From Mucilaginibacter sp. L196 (GTDB taxonomy: Bacteria > Bacteroidota > Bacteroidia > Sphingobacteriales > Sphingobacteriaceae), in contig NZ_LMUO01000019.1 of assembly GCF_009765905.1 (NCBI RefSeq), positions 1,036,292 through 1,100,291 on the forward strand: DNA of 64,000 nt. The letters run 5' to 3'. This document shows positions 61,044 through 64,000 of this stretch, in pieces (within the stretch, counting starts at the first letter, position 1; every line of letters starts with the position of its first letter). Below the pieces are notes generated by a model, which did not search any database, was not told the origin of the DNA, and worked only from the letters and a program-made list of their open reading frames with translations. The position numbers and the translations under genes were made by a program.

Positions 61044-62066
61044 TTAATAACCTACTGTTTGATAGGCACTTTTACCGGGGATTAGTAAATCCTGCGTTTT
61101 GCTGTTGCAAACAGCGTATTCAAAACCTCGTTGTATGGCATAAGCGCCATGCTCGCCTTTTTTGTTTATAGCTAAAAAGCCAACTTGTATGTTCTTAGAT
61201 GTTTCAGGCTTTTTCTTGATGATGCGCTCCACTGCCATCCTGCAAGCATCTTCCGGATGATAACCCTGGCGCATCAGTTCAACAACTAAAAAGCTGCCTA
61301 CGTTACGTATTACCTCTTCGCCAACACCGGTTGATGTAGCACCACCAACCTCGTTATCAACAAACAAACCGGCTCCAATAATTGGGCTGTCACCAACACG
61401 GCCATGCATTTTAAAAGCCATGCCGCTGGTTGTGCAAGCGCCGGAAATATTGCCTTTAGCATCAATTGCCAACATACCTATGGTATCATGGTTATATTTA
61501 CTTCCGGGCGTATGTTGCTGGTCTTCAATATTCATAACTGGAGCATACTTGGCGGTCACTAACCATTCCTTCCATGCTTTTTCGGATTCCGGTGTAAGTA
61601 GTTTTTCTTTTTTGAAGCCTTGTTCAACGGCGAATTGTGTAGCGCCTTCGCCTACCAACATAATATGGGGCGTTTTTTCCATCACCAAACGAGCAACAGA
61701 TATTGGGTGCGCAATGTATTCCATTGCAGCAACCGATCCGCAATTACCTAACTCGTCCATTATACAGGCATCGAGGGTAACATGTCCATCTCTATCAGGA
61801 TAACCGGCACGACCTACGGTATGGTTTTTCATATCGGCCTCGGGTATACGTACACCGGCTTCAACAGCATCTAGCGCACGACCACCAGTGGAAAGCGTTT
61901 TCCATGCCTCCTGATTAGCTTGTATGCCGAAATTCCACGTTGAAATTACTATTGGGAAACCAACCGGCTCGCTTTTAATAATGGGCTTAGCTAATATTGA
62001 ATTAGATATGGCTGCTAATGATGCACTTGCAGCAGATACTTTTAAGAATTTACGACGGCTATACAT
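61044..62066 (-). CDS. N4-(beta-N-acetylglucosaminyl)-L-asparaginase (glycosylasparaginase)
   Basis: A 340-aa Ntn hydrolase. Start 62066 (MYSRRKFLKVSAASASLAA) has a twin-arginine signal, so it is likely exported folded. GRALDAVEAGVRIPE, GRAGYPDRDGHVTLDACIMD, and the autocleavage site YNHDTIGMLAID (nucleophile Thr) are present, then GRVGDSPIIGAGLFVDNEVGGATSTG. It releases Asn from N-linked GlcNAc. Divergent from the WYL regulator gene, 67 bases apart, which may control it. Confidence 0.93.
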   Translation of the reverse strand: MYSRRKFLKVSAASASLAAISNSILAKPIIKSEPVGFPIVISTWNFGIQANQEAWKTLSTGGRALDAVEAGVRIPEADMKNHTVGRAGYPDRDGHVTLDACIMDELGNCGSVAAMEYIAHPISVARLVMEKTPHIMLVGEGATQFAVEQGFKKEKLLTPESEKAWKEWLVTAKYAPVMNIEDQQHTPGSKYNHDTIGMLAIDAKGNISGACTTSGMAFKMHGRVGDSPIIGAGLFVDNEVGGATSTGVGEEVIRNVGSFLVVELMRQGYHPEDACRMAVERIIKKKPETSKNIQVGFLAINKKGEHGAYAIQRGFEYAVCNSKTQDLLIPGKSAYQTVGY

Positions 62067-62133
62067 TTTGCTAATATAAAAATTAGCTAAATGTATGTAT
62101 GAATTATGTGCATTTTCTTTAATATTGATGCTT

Positions 62134-63078
62134 ATGAACCGTATCGATCGCATATCAGCAATTCTCATTCAATTACAGTCGCGCAGGGTTGTAAAAGCAG
62201 CTGATATTGCTGAGCGTTTTAATATCAGCTTGCGTACAGTTTATCGCGATGTAAGAACCCTGGAAGAAGCAGGAATCCCGATAATCGGCGAAGCTGGTGT
62301 GGGGTATTCGATTATGGATGGATACCGTCTGCCCCCGGTGACTTTTACTAAAGAAGAAGCTACCGCTTTTTTAACTGCTGAAAAGTTTATTGAAAAACTA
62401 ACAGATGCATCAACGGTAGCCAATCATAAATCGGCCATGTATAAAATAAGGGCTATTTTACGTAATGCTGAAAAGGATTTGCTGGAGGATATTGACAGCA
62501 ATATTCAGGTATTTAAAAACCGGTCGCAGCCACAGGCAGCACATAATGACTATATTCAAACTATATTAAACAGCATCTCGCAAAAACAAATATTGTGTAT
62601 TGATTACTTTGCACATCATAGCCAGGAAAATACCAAAAGAGAAATTGAGCCTGTAGGCATATTTTTCATGGATGGTTACTGGCATTTGATAGCCTATTGC
62701 CTGTTACGCAAGGATTATCGTGATTTCAGGATAGACCGTATAAAAACTTTAAGTGTGACTGATAAGTTGTACGGCAACCAACATCCAACCTTAAAAGCCT
62801 ATATAGCTCAAACCGCTAAAGAGAAGCATTTAGAAACGGTTATTATTAAGGTAGATAAAGAAATCCACGGCAACCTAAGCTATCAAAAATATTGGAGTGG
62901 CTTTGTATCCGAAAAAACAGTTGGCAATATGATCGAGATGACTTTCCTAACCGCGTCAATAGAGGGTTTTGCTCACTGGTATATGATGTTTGGTGATCGT
63001 GCCGAAATTTTACAGCCTGCTAGTTTAAAGGAGCGAATTAAAGCCATCGGTCAAACTATACTTAAAAAAAACTTATAA
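62134..63078 (+). CDS. YafY-type transcription regulator (HTH-11 plus WYL domain)
   Basis: A 314-aa regulator. Residues 1-60: MNRIDRISAILIQLQSRRVVKAADIAERFNISLRTVYRDVRTLEEAGIPIIGEAG, a DeoR-like HTH. The C-part has WYL: KREIEPVGIFFMDGYWHLIAYCLLRKDYRDFRIDRIKTL. WYL domains bind nucleic acid or nucleotide ligands. Start 62134 was chosen for its HTH; upstream ATGs add hydrophobic residues. Possible targets are the divergent glycosylasparaginase or the downstream SRPBCC and GyrI-like genes. Confidence 0.92.
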   Translation: MNRIDRISAILIQLQSRRVVKAADIAERFNISLRTVYRDVRTLEEAGIPIIGEAGVGYSIMDGYRLPPVTFTKEEATAFLTAEKFIEKLTDASTVANHKSAMYKIRAILRNAEKDLLEDIDSNIQVFKNRSQPQAAHNDYIQTILNSISQKQILCIDYFAHHSQENTKREIEPVGIFFMDGYWHLIAYCLLRKDYRDFRIDRIKTLSVTDKLYGNQHPTLKAYIAQTAKEKHLETVIIKVDKEIHGNLSYQKYWSGFVSEKTVGNMIEMTFLTASIEGFAHWYMMFGDRAEILQPASLKERIKAIGQTILKKNL

Positions 63079-63154
63079 TTCTTTTTTTGCTGCTGACATA
63101 GGGTTGTCATTAGCTGGTTGTATTTTTGATTTATCAATCAACCACTACAAAACT

Positions 63155-63574
63155 ATGGAAACATTAACATCAAAAACAACCATCACATTTAACGCGCCAA
63201 TAGCAAAAGTGTGGCAGGGGGTAACCGATCCCAAAATTGTAAAACAATACTTTTGGGGTACCGATCTAAAATCAGACTGGCAAGTAGGACATCCAATTAC
63301 TTTTAGCGGAGAATGGGAAGGGCATAAATACCAGGATGGCGGTATCATATTAGCTATCGACGAGCCCAAATTATTGAAATACACTTACTGGAGTAGCATG
63401 TCGGGTACTGAAGACAAGCCGGAAAATTATAACAACATCACTTATGAGCTTAGTGAAGATAATGGGATAACTACACTAATAATTACGCAAGATGGTGTTA
63501 AAAACCAACAAGCGGCAGAACACTCAGAGCAAAACTGGAAATCAGTATTTAATGGATTGAGGGATGTTCTTTAA
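63155..63574 (+). CDS. SRPBCC (AHSA1-like) family protein
   Basis: A 139-aa protein with TITFNAPIAKVWQGVTDPKIVKQYFWGTDLKSDWQVGHPITFSGEWEG and the C-terminal helix QQAAEHSEQNWKSVFNGLRDVL. It belongs to the START-like ligand-binding domains. Ligand unknown. Start 63155 is the family start. It likely forms a unit with the regulator and the next gene. Confidence 0.9.
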   Translation: METLTSKTTITFNAPIAKVWQGVTDPKIVKQYFWGTDLKSDWQVGHPITFSGEWEGHKYQDGGIILAIDEPKLLKYTYWSSMSGTEDKPENYNNITYELSEDNGITTLIITQDGVKNQQAAEHSEQNWKSVFNGLRDVL

Positions 63575-63582
63575 AATTTATA

Positions 63583-64000
63583 ATGATGAAAACAGAAATA
63601 ATAGAGCAAGAAGGCTTTCACATTGTTGGTATATCTGTACGTACAAGTAACCACAATGGGCAAGCAAAAAAAGATATAGAAGAGCTTTGGTTCAAATTTA
63701 TGGATGATAATTTGATAAAATACATCCCCGATAGGGCATCAGATGATGTGTATTGTGTTTATACAGATTATGAAACAGACCATACCGGGAAATATACCGC
63801 GGTATTGGGTTGTAAGGTAAATTCTTTAACAAAAATCAACAATAGCTTTACAGCTGTAGCTATATCGGCAGGCAAATACCAGGTTTATTCATTAAAAAAT
63901 AAATTATCCGAAGTAATAAGCGCAGCATGGCAAAAGATATGGGAAAGCGATATAAATAGAAAGTATACTGCCGACTTTGATTTATATAGCTCGGGTGCTA
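63583..64000 (+). CDS. GyrI-like/AraC effector-binding domain protein (partial at the window end)
   Basis: The frame from the ATG at 63583 is open to the window edge (139 codons). TEIIEQEGFHIVGISVRTSNHNGQ, IEELWFKFMD, DDVYCVYTDYETDHTGKYTAVLGC, FTAVAISAGKYQVYS and AAWQKIWESDINRKYTADFDLYSS match GyrI-like small-molecule-binding domains. No DNA-binding part is visible here. It follows the SRPBCC gene by 8 bases. A second in-frame ATG is at 63586. Confidence 0.85.
   Translation, partial: MMKTEIIEQEGFHIVGISVRTSNHNGQAKKDIEELWFKFMDDNLIKYIPDRASDDVYCVYTDYETDHTGKYTAVLGCKVNSLTKINNSFTAVAISAGKYQVYSLKNKLSEVISAAWQKIWESDINRKYTADFDLYSSGA

Noticed and set aside
1..64000. tRNA genes, rRNA, CRISPR arrays, prophage or complete insertion sequence
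   Set aside because: I scanned for cloverleaf-like segments, repeat-spacer arrays and transposase motifs by eye and saw none; a covariance-model search would be needed to exclude an unusual tRNA.

Overview
This window looks like chromosomal DNA of a Bacteroidota bacterium, most likely a Sphingobacteriaceae member (Mucilaginibacter/Pedobacter type). Pointers are a gldK/N/L/M gliding and type IX secretion core, LytS/LytTR regulators, a BtuB/BtuG-type B12 locus behind a cobalamin riboswitch, a SAM-I riboswitch before a metY-metX-hom operon, promoters of the TTTG-N19-21-TAnnTTTG kind, A/T-rich start regions without strong Shine-Dalgarno sites, and a family of long GTCAT-type palindromes typical of this group. 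The genus is an inference. I see no rRNA, tRNA, CRISPR array, prophage or complete insertion sequence.

Layout. 1-2833 (minus): a tight cluster of a PqqD-like protein, an ATP-grasp enzyme, a diaminopimelate-decarboxylase-like PLP enzyme and a urea transporter cut by the window edge; it has no function I can name. 2884-5263 (minus): a single-domain response regulator and a LytTR/LytS two-component pair. 5781-11060 (plus): gldK, gldN, an extra outer-membrane-type gene, gldL and gldM, in an order different from the usual K-L-M-N. 11296-14078: a SnoaL-like gene and an AhpD-like/YCII/ECF sigma locus. 14090-20465: a Nudix-type regulator divergent from a GH3 glycosidase, an APC permease, a SnoaL-like gene and a HipA-like kinase with a DUF3037 partner. 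20601-27533: an UMF1-type MFS transporter, a LutA-like protein, small membrane and unknown genes, then thrS-infC-rpmI-rplT.

27633-31711 is a B12-controlled unit: promoter, cobalamin riboswitch, TonB-dependent receptor, BtuG-like surface beta-propeller lipoprotein, a six-helix membrane protein and a strong terminator. 31748-41625 holds mixed housekeeping genes (sirtuin, Dph6-like PP-loop protein, CrtA-like oxygenase, free-methionine sulfoxide reductase, kynureninase, deacetylase, MATE pump, AlbA-like and GNAT proteins) and a 3-methyladenine glycosylase gene broken by a 4-base repeat expansion.

41878-46005 (minus) is a methionine operon. A perfect promoter and a SAM-I aptamer lead into an unlisted 34-codon ORF ending in a cysteine cluster (CICMCCC), then metY, metX and hom: aspartate semialdehyde to homoserine, O-acetylhomoserine and homocysteine. 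A separate trans-sulfuration PLP enzyme and a nucleotidyltransferase with an overlooked 56-aa partner lie upstream. 48277-56347 carries a fused FAD/Fe-S dehydrogenase, accC, a Nudix hydrolase, ribE and an Hsp70, with long palindromes between genes. A GIY-YIG endonuclease gene (56607-56903) sits between two direct copies of a 79-base piece of such a palindrome. The window ends with a metallopeptidase/propeller/barrel protein, CutC, a glycosylasparaginase, a WYL regulator, an SRPBCC protein and a partial GyrI-like gene.

The most interesting items are the SAM riboswitch plus Cys-tailed leader ORF, the PqqD/ATP-grasp/decarboxylase/urea-transporter cluster, and the GIY-YIG gene embedded in palindromic repeats.
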